Source: Streptomyces glaucescens
GTDB lineage: Bacteria > Actinomycetota > Actinomycetes > Streptomycetales > Streptomycetaceae
Direction of reading: 5' to 3'
DNA: 64,000 nt
Assembly (NCBI RefSeq): GCF_000761215.1
Contig: NZ_CP009438.1
Coordinates: forward strand, 4,233,001-4,297,000
In this document: positions 49,455-60,765 of the stretch, in pieces
Layout: each line of letters opens with the position of its first letter
Numbering within the stretch: position 1 is the first letter of the stretch
Notes under the pieces: generated by a model
Told to the model about the DNA's origin: nothing
Databases searched by the model: none
The model's input: the letters and a program-made list of their open reading frames with translations, nothing else
Made by a program: the position numbers and the translations under genes

Positions 49455-51032
49455 GTGCCCGAGCTGAGGCCTTGGCGGGCCGTGAGGCCGCGTCTGGCGC
49501 GGATCACGGAGGCCGTACGGCCCCGTCTCGCCCGTGCCGTCGAGGCGACGGGGCCGCGGGTCGCGCGGCTGGCGCGGGCCGCGTCACCGCAGGTCACGCG
49601 GATCACGCGGGTGAAGACCTGGCAGTACACCGCGGGTGCCGCCACCGCCGGTCTGGCGCTGGCCGCCGGCGTGGTGACCGCCGCGGGGCCCTGGGACTCG
49701 GGCCAGCGTACGGCCGAGCGCGACCGCGCGGCCGCAGCCGGACAACCGGGTGGCGCATCTCACGGCGGCTCCGGCCGGGGCGGCGCGAACGGCACCGGAC
49801 CCCGCCCCGCCCCCAGCGCCGCGTCCGTGCTCACCGGACTGGGCGGGGTGACGGCCGCCGGGCTCCCGGACCGCGAGGCCCTCGCCGACGTCCTGGACCC
49901 GCTCCTCGCGAGCGGCGCGCTCGGCGGGCGCCGGTCCGCCGCGGTCGTCGACGTCGCCACCGGCACCCGGCTCTACGCCACCGGCGCCGACCAGGCGCTC
50001 ACCCCCGCCTCCACCACCAAGATCGCCACCGCCGTGGCCGCGCTGTCCGCCCTCGGCGCCGACCACCGCCTGGACACCCGCGCCGTCTACGAACCCGACA
50101 CCGAGGAACTGATCCTGGTCGGCGGCGGCGACCCCACCCTCACCGCCGACCGCGACGCCGAGGGCCGCGCGAGCCTGCGCACCCTCGCCGCCCGCACCGC
50201 CGCCGCGCTGGAGAAGCGGGACGTCCGCGCGGTGACCCTGTCGTACGACACCACCCTGTACGCCGGCGACGACCTCCACCCCATCGGCGTCAACGACAAC
50301 ATCGCCCGCGTGACCGCCCTCATGGCCGACGAGGCCCGCACCGACGGCTCCACCAGCGGACCCGCCCCGCGCCACGCCGACCCCGCCGCCGAGGCCACCC
50401 GCACCTTCGCGGACCTCCTGGCCGCCGAGGGCATCGAGACCACACCGCCCGGCCCGTCCAAGGCCACCGGCCGCGCGCAGACCCTCGCCACCGTCTCCTC
50501 GCCCCCGCTGTCCGCGCTCGTCGAGCGGATGCTGACCCACAGCGACAACGACCTCGCCGAGGCCCTCGCCCGGCACACCGCCCTCGCGACCGGCGAGCGC
50601 GCCGACTTCGCCGGGGCGGGCCGCGCCGTCGAGCGGCGGCTGAAGAAGCTCGGCCTGCCCACGCGAGGCGCCGTCATCAAGGACGGCAGCGGCCTGAACC
50701 GCGACGGCAGACTGACGGCCGCCCTGCTCACCCGGCTCCTCACCGAGGCCGCCGACCCCGCCCGGCCCGAGCTGCGCGCGACCCTCACCGGGCTCCCCGT
50801 GGCCGGCTTCACCGGCACCCTCACCGGCCGCTACGGCGACGGCGCGGCGGGCCTCGTACGCGCCAAGACCGGCACCCTGACCGGAGTGAACGCCCTCGCG
50901 GGCACCGTGGTCGACGCGTCCGGCCGCGTCCTCGCCTTCGCCTTCCTCGGCTCGGACACCACCGACCCGGTTGCGGCCCAGACGGCCCTGGACCGCGCGG
51001 CCACCGCCCTGGCGGAATGCGGCTGCGGCTAG
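49455..51032 (+). CDS. dacB: D-alanyl-D-alanine carboxypeptidase, PBP4/S13 family
   Basis: 525 residues. An Arg-rich cytoplasmic stretch with repeated RPRLAR/RVARLAR precedes a membrane anchor (AGAATAGLALAAGVVTAAG). The penicillin-binding domain has STTK (Ser about 186, in TPASTTKIA), SDN in LTHSDNDLAEAL, and KTG in RAKTGTLTG. It trims peptidoglycan stem peptides outside the membrane. GTG 49455 is 9 nt after AAAGGGG. Upstream GTG 49449 is possible. Confidence 0.93.
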   Translation: MPELRPWRAVRPRLARITEAVRPRLARAVEATGPRVARLARAASPQVTRITRVKTWQYTAGAATAGLALAAGVVTAAGPWDSGQRTAERDRAAAAGQPGGASHGGSGRGGANGTGPRPAPSAASVLTGLGGVTAAGLPDREALADVLDPLLASGALGGRRSAAVVDVATGTRLYATGADQALTPASTTKIATAVAALSALGADHRLDTRAVYEPDTEELILVGGGDPTLTADRDAEGRASLRTLAARTAAALEKRDVRAVTLSYDTTLYAGDDLHPIGVNDNIARVTALMADEARTDGSTSGPAPRHADPAAEATRTFADLLAAEGIETTPPGPSKATGRAQTLATVSSPPLSALVERMLTHSDNDLAEALARHTALATGERADFAGAGRAVERRLKKLGLPTRGAVIKDGSGLNRDGRLTAALLTRLLTEAADPARPELRATLTGLPVAGFTGTLTGRYGDGAAGLVRAKTGTLTGVNALAGTVVDASGRVLAFAFLGSDTTDPVAAQTALDRAATALAECGCG

Positions 51033-51269
51033 GGGTTTGTCGTTCGGATCATCCCGGCGTCGCGGGGTCCGGCACGCGATCTGCCGCGTTGTCGTCACTC
51101 GCCGAAGCTCCGCTTCAGCTGCACGTACCGGACCCCGCTCGGGTCGGTCGGAAGGCGCGTTCACGGCAGGCGGCTGCTCATCGAGCGTGTCCGCACAGTC
51201 CGCCCGGGTGCCGGGCGACCGGCTCCGCCCCCGGTCGCGCACGCCCTGCCCCCGCGGGGACCCCTCACG

Positions 51270-51275
51270 TACGGT
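51270..51275 (+). promoter_or_regulatory. -10 hexamer TACGGT, leaderless start of metalloprotease gene
   Basis: TACGGT-TGACAC-ATG: the hexamer and its 6-nt gap to ATG 51282 are identical to those of the Clp-N/HTH gene at 34765. No good -35 is seen. The rest of the 51033-51281 gap shows nothing. Confidence 0.4.
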
Positions 51276-51281
51276 TGACAC

Positions 51282-52412
51282 ATGACGAGCATCGGTGGCA
51301 CCGCACCCGGCATGGTCGACTGGAACCTCGCGGTGGCGACCGCGACCCGGCTCGTACGGCCGGGCCCGGAGGTCAGCCGCGACGAGGCCCGCGCCGTCGT
51401 CGCGGAACTGCGCCGGCACGCCAAGGCCTCGGAGGAACACGTCCGGGGCTTCACCCGGATGGGCACCGAGGACACCCACGACACACCCGTCCTCGTCGTC
51501 GACCGCCCCGGCTGGGTCCGGGCCAACGTCGCCGGCTTCCGCGAGATCCTCCGGCCGCTGCTGGAGAAGATGCAGGAACGCCGCGGCAGCAGCCCCGGCG
51601 GAGCGGTCCTCGGCGCGGTCGGCGGCAAGGTCACCGGCGTCGAGCTGGGCATGCTGCTGTCCTTCCTGGCCTCCCGCGTCCTCGGCCAGTACGAGACCTT
51701 CGCCCCCGCCACCCGCGACCTCCCCGCCGGTGCGGCCGGCGGCGGCCGGCTGCTGCTCGTCGCCCCGAACATCGTCCACGTCGAACGCGAACTCGACGTA
51801 CCCCCGCACGACTTCCGGCTCTGGGTGTGCCTGCACGAGGAGACCCACCGGACGCAGTTCACCGCCGTGCCCTGGCTGCGGGACCACCTGGAGGGTGAGA
51901 TCCAGTCGTTCTTGGCGGAGACCGACGTCGACCCCATGACCGTCCTCGAACGTGTCCGCGAAGCCGCCCAGACGCTCGCCGGCGGCCGCCCCGAGGCCGA
52001 GGAGGACGACGGCGGGCGGTCCCTGGTCGAGCTCGTGCAGACCCCCGCCCAGCGGGAGATCCTGGGCCGCCTCACCGCCGTGATGTCCCTCCTGGAGGGC
52101 CACGCCGACTTCGTGATGGACGGCGTCGGCCCCGCGGTCGTCCCGGCCGTCGGCGAGATCCGCGAGAAGTTCCAGCAGCGCCGCGCCAAGGGCGCCTCCC
52201 GCCTCGACCTCGCCCTGCGCAAGCTCCTCGGCCTCGACGCCAAGCTGCGGCAGTACCGCGACGGCGAACGGTTCGTCCGGGCCGTCGTCGACCAGGTCGG
52301 CATGGACGGCTTCAACCACGTGTGGACCTCCCCGAACACCCTGCCCACCAAGGCGGAGATCGCCAAACCGGCGGACTGGATCGCACGGGTGCACCGCCGG
52401 AGCGAAACCTGA
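51282..52412 (+). CDS. zinc-dependent metalloprotease, DUF2342 family
   Basis: 376 residues. MVDWNLAVATATRLVRPGP and the zinc-binding HEETH (185-189) in FRLWVCLHEETHRTQF place it in the actinobacterial DUF2342 (coenzyme F420-biosynthesis-associated/zincin-like) family; the C-terminal EGHADFVMDGVG supplies a likely third ligand. Cytoplasmic; substrate unknown. Conserved just upstream of tilS-hpt-ftsH in actinomycetes. Confidence 0.9.
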   Translation: MTSIGGTAPGMVDWNLAVATATRLVRPGPEVSRDEARAVVAELRRHAKASEEHVRGFTRMGTEDTHDTPVLVVDRPGWVRANVAGFREILRPLLEKMQERRGSSPGGAVLGAVGGKVTGVELGMLLSFLASRVLGQYETFAPATRDLPAGAAGGGRLLLVAPNIVHVERELDVPPHDFRLWVCLHEETHRTQFTAVPWLRDHLEGEIQSFLAETDVDPMTVLERVREAAQTLAGGRPEAEEDDGGRSLVELVQTPAQREILGRLTAVMSLLEGHADFVMDGVGPAVVPAVGEIREKFQQRRAKGASRLDLALRKLLGLDAKLRQYRDGERFVRAVVDQVGMDGFNHVWTSPNTLPTKAEIAKPADWIARVHRRSET

Positions 52413-52605
52413 CACCGGGTGAGACGGTCGCGAACCGAAACCGGCCGACGGCAGACGGACGCCCCTCCAATCACCCGTCCGAGGGAGCGTGAGCGTCGCA
52501 GAGGCGTGCAATGCTCGGGGAACGGCCCGGTTCTGTCACCATCTACACACTCTCAGTGACCGACTCGGGCTCACCCCCCGGAAAACTTCATGAAGGGAAC
52601 CGGAC

Positions 52606-53664
52606 ATGGGTCCCCATCCTGCGGTCGCGGCGATACGCCTGGCGGTCCGCCGCGTCCTTCACGACATCCTCAACGACCACAGCCTCCCCCAGCAGGCCGG
52701 GGCCGCGCTCCCCACGGGCACCCCGCCCCGCTCCGGCGCAGAGGCCCCGTCCCCGCCGCTCGTCCTCGTCGCCTGCTCCGGCGGCGCCGACAGCATGGCC
52801 CTCGCCTCCGCCCTCGCCTTCGAAGCGCCCAGACTCGGCATCCGCGCGGGCGGCGTCACCGTCGACCACGGCCTCCAGCCCGGCTCCGACCTGCGCGCCG
52901 CGGAGGTCTGCCTGCGCCTGCGCGAACTCGGACTCGACCCCGTCGAGTCCACCGCCGTCACCGTGGGCCGCGAGGGCGGCCCCGAAGCCGCCGCCCGCGA
53001 CGCGCGGTACGCCGCGCTGGACCACGCCGCCGAACGCCACGGCGCCGCCGCCGTCCTGCTCGGCCACACCCGCGACGACCAGGCCGAGACCGTGCTCCTC
53101 GGCCTCGCCCGCGGCTCCGGCATCCGCTCGCTGTCCGGAATGGCCGCGGTCTCGGGGGCCGGCGGCCGTTACCGGCGCCCCTTCCTCGAACTCGACCGGC
53201 AGACCGCCCGCAAGGCCTGCATGATGCAGTCCCTGCCCGTCTGGGACGACCCGCACAACGCCGACCCGGCCTACACCCGCTCCCGGCTGCGCCACGAAGG
53301 ACTGCCCGCCCTGGAGAAGGCCCTCGGCAAAGGCGTCGTCGAAGCCCTCGCCCGGACGGCCCAGCTCTCCCGCGACGACGCCGACGCCCTCGACACCTGG
53401 GCCCGCCAGGCCGAGGCCACCGTCCGTGACGCCGCGGGTCTCCTGGAGTGCGCCAAGCTCTACGCCCTGCCGCCCGCCGTACGCCGCCGGATCCTGCGCC
53501 GCGCCGCCATCGAGGCCGGCGCACCGGCCGGTTCCCTCTTCGCCCGCCACATCGAGGAAGTCGACCGGCTGATCACCGGCTGGCGCGGCCAGGGCGCCAT
53601 CAACCTGCCCGGCAAAGTCGTCGCCCAGCGGCAGGGTGGCAGACTGGTGATTCGGCAAGGCTGA
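52606..53664 (+). CDS. tilS: tRNA(Ile)-lysidine synthetase
   Basis: 352 residues. The PP-loop SGGADSMAL starts at about residue 58; VDHGLQPGSD and LGHTRDDQAETVLLGL complete the ATP-pyrophosphatase domain. It modifies C34 of tRNA-Ile(CAU) to lysidine, an essential step. First gene of the tilS-hpt-ftsH-folE run. Confidence 0.95.
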   Translation: MGPHPAVAAIRLAVRRVLHDILNDHSLPQQAGAALPTGTPPRSGAEAPSPPLVLVACSGGADSMALASALAFEAPRLGIRAGGVTVDHGLQPGSDLRAAEVCLRLRELGLDPVESTAVTVGREGGPEAAARDARYAALDHAAERHGAAAVLLGHTRDDQAETVLLGLARGSGIRSLSGMAAVSGAGGRYRRPFLELDRQTARKACMMQSLPVWDDPHNADPAYTRSRLRHEGLPALEKALGKGVVEALARTAQLSRDDADALDTWARQAEATVRDAAGLLECAKLYALPPAVRRRILRRAAIEAGAPAGSLFARHIEEVDRLITGWRGQGAINLPGKVVAQRQGGRLVIRQG

Positions 53665-53714
53665 ACGCCGGCCCCCGCCACGGGGGCCGACAGCCGGTGG
53701 GACGACCGAAAGTG

Positions 53715-54275
53715 ATGCGGGTGGACGCGAAAGACATGGGTGCCGACCTCCAGCAGGTGCTCATCACCAAGGAAGAGATCGACGCCAAGCTGACCGAACT
53801 GGCGGCGAAGATCGACGCGGAGTACGAGGGCAAGGACCTGCTGATCGTCGGCGTGCTCAAGGGCGCGGTGATGGTCATGGCCGACCTCGCGCGGGCGCTG
53901 TCCACCCCCGTCACCATGGACTGGATGGCCGTGTCCTCCTACGGCGCGGGCACCCAGTCCTCCGGCGTGGTGCGGATCCTCAAGGACCTCGACACCGACA
54001 TCAAGGGCAAGCACGTCCTGATCGTCGAGGACATCATCGACTCCGGCCTGACTCTGTCCTGGCTGATCAACAACCTCGGCTCCCGCGAGCCCGCCTCGCT
54101 GAAGGTGTGCACGCTGCTGCGCAAGCCGGACGCCGCCAAGGTCGCCATCGACGTCGAATGGGTCGGTTTCGACATCCCCAACGAGTTCGTCGTCGGCTAC
54201 GGCCTGGACTACGCCGAGAAGTACCGCAACCTGCCGTTCGTCGGCACCCTGGCGCCCCACGTCTACGGCGGCTGA
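53715..54275 (+). CDS. hpt: hypoxanthine phosphoribosyltransferase
   Basis: 186 residues. The PRPP motif VLIVEDIIDSGLTL and the substrate loop KPDAAKVAIDVEWVGFDIPNEFVVGYGLDY identify a 6-oxopurine PRTase for purine salvage. ATG 53715 or the adjacent GTG 53712; no strong ribosome site. 50 bp after tilS. Confidence 0.95.
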   Translation: MRVDAKDMGADLQQVLITKEEIDAKLTELAAKIDAEYEGKDLLIVGVLKGAVMVMADLARALSTPVTMDWMAVSSYGAGTQSSGVVRILKDLDTDIKGKHVLIVEDIIDSGLTLSWLINNLGSREPASLKVCTLLRKPDAAKVAIDVEWVGFDIPNEFVVGYGLDYAEKYRNLPFVGTLAPHVYGG

Positions 54276-54460
54276 GCCGCCGGGGGCGCCCTTCGCGGGG
54301 AGATCGGGAACCCCGGCGGGCCGCACGCCGTTGGAGCATGCAGACGGGAATGCCAGCCGTCCTGCGCCGCTTCGGGCGACAATGCTGGGGTACCGTCAGA
54401 AGAACTGTCTTTATCAAACTCACTATGGCAGGAGGGACGGGGCGGCACCGCTCCGTATGG

Positions 54461-56491
<2,031 letters not shown>

Positions 56492-56626
56492 CCCGCCCGG
56501 GAGCCGCCCCGGCGGCCCCACCAGGCCCGGAATGAATGCCGCGCCCACCAGGTTCTAGCCTGGGGGCGCGGCATTCCGCCATTTCCGGCCGCCGGGAATG
56601 CACGACACACAGGAACGAGGCACCAC

Positions 56627-57232
56627 ATGACCGACCCCGTGACGCTGGACGGCGAGGGCACCATCGGCGAGTTCGACGAGAAGCGCGCCGAGAACGCCGT
56701 ACGCGAACTCCTGATCGCGGTCGGCGAGGACCCGGACCGCGAGGGCCTCCGCGAGACGCCGGCGCGGGTGGCGCGGGCGTACCGGGAGATATTCGCCGGG
56801 CTGTGGCAAAAGCCGGAGGACGTGCTCACGACGACGTTCGACCTCGGTCACGACGAGATGGTGCTCGTGAAGGACATCGAGATCTACTCGACCTGTGAAC
56901 ATCATCTGGTCCCGTTCCGGGGCGTGGCCCACGTCGGGTACATCCCGTCCACCAGCGGGAAGATCACGGGCCTGTCCAAGCTGGCCCGGCTCGTGGACGT
57001 CTACGCCCGCCGCCCCCAGGTGCAGGAGCGGCTCACCACGCAGATCGCCGACTCCCTGATGGAGATCCTGGAGCCGCGCGGCGTGATCGTGGTCATCGAG
57101 TGTGAGCACATGTGCATGTCGATGCGTGGCATACGCAAGCCCGGAGCGAAGACCATCACCTCGGCGGTCCGCGGCCAGCTCCGGGACGCGGCGACCCGCA
57201 ACGAGGCGATGAGCCTGATCATGGCGCACTGA
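56627..57232 (+). CDS. folE: GTP cyclohydrolase I
   Basis: 201 residues. Zinc ligands in CEHHLVPFRGVAHVGYIP and ECEHMCMSMRGIRKPG; VYARRPQVQERLTTQIADSL is the conserved GTP-binding region. First step of folate synthesis, GTP to dihydroneopterin triphosphate. ATG with AGGAACGAGG upstream. Confidence 0.97.
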   Translation: MTDPVTLDGEGTIGEFDEKRAENAVRELLIAVGEDPDREGLRETPARVARAYREIFAGLWQKPEDVLTTTFDLGHDEMVLVKDIEIYSTCEHHLVPFRGVAHVGYIPSTSGKITGLSKLARLVDVYARRPQVQERLTTQIADSLMEILEPRGVIVVIECEHMCMSMRGIRKPGAKTITSAVRGQLRDAATRNEAMSLIMAH

Positions 57233-57331
57233 GCGTACGGCGAGCAGAACGCCCCTGGGCGCCCGTGCGGTGCGCCGATCGCGCAACGCGCGCGACCCGG
57301 CCGTTCGCGCCCGGACCGGGCCGCCAGGTGG

Positions 57332-57820
57332 TCAGGCCGCCGGTGCCGTGCCCGGGCCGCCCGGTTCGTCGTCCTCGGGGAGTCTGCAGACGCGCTCCAG
57401 GAAGATGGCCGCCGCTATCACGGCGATGCCCGCGAGGACCGAGAAGCCGGCGTAGATGGCCTGGTCGCGGCGGGCGGGGATGTCGAGGGACTCCAGGAGG
57501 ACGACGCCCGTGCCGCCGTACATGCCGGCGACGAGGGCGGCGACCAGGGCGCTGGCCTGGCCGAAGACGACCGCGCGGGCCGCCATCAGCGGGTCGACGC
57601 CCTTGGCTTCGGGACGGCGCTCGCGCTGGGCCTTCAGCCGGGCGCGCAGGGAGAGCGCGGTGGCCAGGAGGACCACGGCGATCAGGGCCAGGACGATGGG
57701 CGCTGCCAGGGGGACGCTCGGCAGGGTGCCGAACGAGCTCCACAGGCGGGCGCCCGCCCAGGAGAGCACTCCGGCGACGACGAACACGGCGGCCAGCACC
57801 CTGATGCGCAGCTCTCTCAC
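57332..57820 (-). CDS. DUF3180 membrane protein
   Basis: 162 residues, four hydrophobic helices (VLAAVFVVAGVLSWAG; PIVLALIAVVLLATAL; VFGQASALVAALVAGMY; GFSVLAGIAVIAAAIFL). DUF3180 proteins are regularly encoded after folK in actinobacteria; function unknown. GTG start with GGGA. Last gene of the leftward folate cluster. Confidence 0.88.
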   Translation of the reverse strand: MRELRIRVLAAVFVVAGVLSWAGARLWSSFGTLPSVPLAAPIVLALIAVVLLATALSLRARLKAQRERRPEAKGVDPLMAARAVVFGQASALVAALVAGMYGGTGVVLLESLDIPARRDQAIYAGFSVLAGIAVIAAAIFLERVCRLPEDDEPGGPGTAPAA

Positions 57821-57892
57821 GGTGTCCCTTCGGCTTCCCGGGTGTCCGGCCTGGCGGATCTCCCCGACGGTGGGTCGTGTCGACCTTAACGA

Positions 57893-58504
57893 CTACTCGG
57901 GCAGCCGGAGTTCCAGGTCGGCGCGGGGTGCGACCCCTTCGCGGGTGACGGTGCCGAGGAGACCCGCGACGGAGCCGCGGCCGGGCAGCTGGGCGTCGGG
58001 GTCGACGTCGTGCCAGGGGGCGAGGACGAACGCGCGTTCGTGGGCGCGGGGGTGGGGGAGGGTGAGTTTGGGGTCGTCGGAGACCAGGTCGGCGTAGGCG
58101 ACGATGTCGACGTCGAGGGTGCGCGGGCCCCAGCGTTCGTCCCGCACCCGGTTGAAGGCCTCCTCGACGGCGTGGGCGCGTTCCAGCAGGGAGGAGGGCG
58201 GCAGGGTGGTCTTCACCACCACGACGGCGTTGAAGTAGGACGGCTGGGTGCCGGGCTCGACGCCCCACGGCTCGGTCTCGTAGACGGGGGAGACCGCCTT
58301 GATCCGTACGCCGGGCGTGTCCTCCAGGGCGTCGACGGCGCCCTGGAGGGTCTCCAGGCGGTTGCCGAGGTTGGAGCCGAGGGAGAGCACGGCGCGTTGC
58401 GGGTTGTGCAGGGTGGTGTCGGCGGCGTCGACCTTCTCGACGACGGCGGCGGGCACCGGCTGGACGGTCGGGTCGGTGGGACCCTGCGTGAAGGACGGGG
58501 TCAT
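57893..58504 (-). CDS. folK: 2-amino-4-hydroxy-6-hydroxymethyldihydropteridine pyrophosphokinase
   Basis: 203 residues. VLSLGSNLGNRLETLQGAVDAL, SPVYETEPWG and the signature RWGPRTLDVDIVAY, PHPRAHERAFVL are diagnostic for HPPK. The ATG overlaps the folB stop by 4 nt (ATGA), so the genes are coupled. N-terminal extension of about 35 residues before the domain is usual in Streptomyces. Confidence 0.95.
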   Translation of the reverse strand: MTPSFTQGPTDPTVQPVPAAVVEKVDAADTTLHNPQRAVLSLGSNLGNRLETLQGAVDALEDTPGVRIKAVSPVYETEPWGVEPGTQPSYFNAVVVVKTTLPPSSLLERAHAVEEAFNRVRDERWGPRTLDVDIVAYADLVSDDPKLTLPHPRAHERAFVLAPWHDVDPDAQLPGRGSVAGLLGTVTREGVAPRADLELRLPE

Positions 58505-58860
58505 ACTCGGCTCCGGGTGATGGTGACGGTCACGTCGTCGAAGGGGACGGTGATCGGTGCGTCCGGCTTGTGGACGCAGACCTCGACCTCCTGGACTCCC
58601 TCGTGCTTCAGACAGGCCTGGGCGATGCGCTCGGCAAGCGTCTCGATGAGGTTGACGGGCTCGCCTTCGACGACGGCCACGACCTCCTCCGCCACGATGC
58701 CGTAGTGCACGGTCTTCGCCAGGTCGTCGTCGGCCGCGGCCGGGCGGGTGTCCAGGCCCAGGACGAGGTCCACGATGAAGGTCTGGCCTTCCTCGCGTTC
58801 CTTGGGGAACACACCGTGGTGCCCGCGGGCCTTCAGGCCGCGCAGCGCGACACGATCCAC
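58501..58860 (-). CDS. folB: dihydroneopterin aldolase
   Basis: 119 residues. VDRVALRGLKARGHHGVFPKEREEGQTFIVD is the conserved opening; VNLIETLAERIAQACL and VCVHKPDAPI contain the active-site Glu and Lys. GTG 58860 with AGGAG 8 nt upstream. The gap 58861-59136 to the NTF2-like gene shows no gene. Confidence 0.94.
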   Translation of the reverse strand: MDRVALRGLKARGHHGVFPKEREEGQTFIVDLVLGLDTRPAAADDDLAKTVHYGIVAEEVVAVVEGEPVNLIETLAERIAQACLKHEGVQEVEVCVHKPDAPITVPFDDVTVTITRSRV

Positions 58861-59136
58861 GCGAATCACTCCTGCAGTCGTCGGTTGCGGCCGGTCCGTG
58901 CCGTGTGCGGGCGGCACACCGGCCTCGGACGAATCTACCTGCGGGCACGGACAGCACCGGGCCACGGGGGCGTGACCCGGCCGGGCCAGGAGGGCCGGGT
59001 GTGCGTTCCTCCTGGTGAATCCGGCTCACGGGCTGGTAGCCGCCCCTACCCGACACGTCGTGATTCCAACCACTCCTTGGTCCCTTCGGGCCCTCTTCCG
59101 GTGCGTCCGGGACCCTCTTGGGTGGCTGTTACCCGC

Positions 59137-59640
59137 TCAGGCGGGGGTGTCGTCGCCCTCGGCGTCGTCGGTTTCGGTCAGGACGGGCGAGGCGTGGTGC
59201 GACCAGAGTTTCCAGCCGTCGGACGTGCGCCGGTAGATGTTGGTGGCGACCACGAGCTGGCCCACGAGCGGGCCCAGCTCGTCGCCGTCGTCGGGGGCGG
59301 GGCCGCCGCTGAGGATGTTCTCGGTGCAGGTCACCAGGGCGGTGTCGCCGGTGACGGAGACATGGACGTCGGTGAGGAAGAACTGGATGTAGTCGGTGTT
59401 GGCCATGATCAGCGCGTACGACCGCAGCACCTCGCCGCGGCCGGTGAGCACCGGCCAGCCGGGGTGTACGCAGGAGATCACGCCGGTGTCCGCCGGGTCG
59501 TGGTACGTCTCGTCGACGCCCAGGTCGGACGGGGTGAGCCAGAGGCGGGAGACGGTCTCGAAGTCGCCGCGCTCCAGTGCCTCGTAGAAGGCGGTGTTGG
59601 CGAGTTCGACCTGCTCGACGTCGGTGTGGGGAGCGCTCAC
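59137..59640 (-). CDS. NTF2-like protein within the folate cluster
   Basis: 167 residues of the SnoaL/NTF2 fold: VELANTAFYEALERGDFETVSRLWL, VLTGRGEVLRSYALIM, VVATNIYRRTSDGWKLWSHHASPV. The GTG overlaps the folP stop by 4 nt (GTGA), giving tight coupling. NTF2-like proteins can be enzymes (epimerases, dehydratases) or binding proteins. The position is conserved in streptomycetes as I recall, but no role in folate synthesis is known to me. Confidence 0.87.
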   Translation of the reverse strand: MSAPHTDVEQVELANTAFYEALERGDFETVSRLWLTPSDLGVDETYHDPADTGVISCVHPGWPVLTGRGEVLRSYALIMANTDYIQFFLTDVHVSVTGDTALVTCTENILSGGPAPDDGDELGPLVGQLVVATNIYRRTSDGWKLWSHHASPVLTETDDAEGDDTPA

Positions 59641-60632
59641 CGGGTTCCTTCGGAGGTGTGTGCGCCGGCGGAGGTGATGTCGACGGGGCGCGCTTCGGGG
59701 GTGCAGGCGCCGGGCGTGTGCGCGGTGCCGTACGTCTGGTGTGCGGGGGCCGCGACCGGCGGATGTCCGGCCGTACGCGCTCCTTCCACGGCGCGTGCGA
59801 CGCGTACCGCGTCCGCGGTCGCGCGCACCTCGTGCACCCGCACCGCCCATGCGCCGGCCTGCGCCGCGAGCGCGGAGACGGCGGCGGTCGCCGCGTCGCG
59901 TTCCCGCGCGGGCGGCGGGGCGCCGTCCGGTCCGGCGAGCACCCGCCCGAGGAACCGTTTGCGGGAGGCGGCGACGAGCAGCGGGTGGCCGAGGCCGCGC
60001 AGCCGGTCCAGGTGGGCGAGCAGGGCCAGGTCGTGCTCGGCGTCCTTGGAGAAGCCGAGGCCGGGGTCGACGACGATCCGGTCGGCGGCGATGCCGCCCG
60101 CGAGGACGGCCTCCACGCGCGCGTGCAGCTCGTCGACGACCTCGGTGACGACGTCGGCGTAGACGCCCCGGACGTTGCCGCCCTGCAGGAAGCCGCGCCA
60201 GTGCATGACGACGAAGGGGGCGCCCGCGTCGGCCACGACCGGGACCATCGCCGGGTCGGCGAGGCCGCCGCTGACGTCGTTGACCAGGGCGGCGCCCGCC
60301 GCGAGGGCCTGTTCGGCGACCGAGGCGCGCATGGTGTCGACGGACACGACGACGCCTTCGGAGGCCAGTCCGCGGACGACGGGGACGACCCGCCGCAGCT
60401 CCTCCGCCTCGTCGACCCGGGTGGCGCCGGGGCGGGTGGACTCGCCGCCGACGTCGACCAGGTCGGCCCCCTGGGCGACCATCTCCAGGCCGTGCTTGAC
60501 CGCGGCGGTCGTGTCGAACCAGCGGCCGCCGTCGGAGAAGGAGTCGGGCGTCACGTTCACCACGCCCATGACCGCGCAGCGGTCCCAATCCGGAAGGCCT
60601 GTGATGTGCCCGCGTCCGCTCTGGTTGCTCAT
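59637..60632 (-). CDS. folP: dihydropteroate synthase
   Basis: 331 residues. VMGVVNVTPDSFSDGGRW, DVGGESTRPGA and the C-terminal VHEVRATADAVRVARAV are DHPS signatures; DPGLGFSKDAEHDLALL and LVAASRKRFLG add pterin contacts. Condenses p-aminobenzoate with DHPPP. A variable tail of about 40 residues rich in Pro/Ala/Thr follows the domain. Starts the leftward operon. Confidence 0.96.
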   Translation of the reverse strand: MSNQSGRGHITGLPDWDRCAVMGVVNVTPDSFSDGGRWFDTTAAVKHGLEMVAQGADLVDVGGESTRPGATRVDEAEELRRVVPVVRGLASEGVVVSVDTMRASVAEQALAAGAALVNDVSGGLADPAMVPVVADAGAPFVVMHWRGFLQGGNVRGVYADVVTEVVDELHARVEAVLAGGIAADRIVVDPGLGFSKDAEHDLALLAHLDRLRGLGHPLLVAASRKRFLGRVLAGPDGAPPPARERDAATAAVSALAAQAGAWAVRVHEVRATADAVRVARAVEGARTAGHPPVAAPAHQTYGTAHTPGACTPEARPVDITSAGAHTSEGTR

Positions 60633-60765
60633 ACGTTCAGCGTAGGCCCCCGCGGGCGTGCGGCTCTTCACGTCGGGCGGCCCGGACGGAAGCCCTCCGG
60701 GGGGAGGAGGGGGGCGGGCCGCCGTCCGGGCCTGTCCTGGGGGCCGTGCCGCGCCGTCCAGCGCG

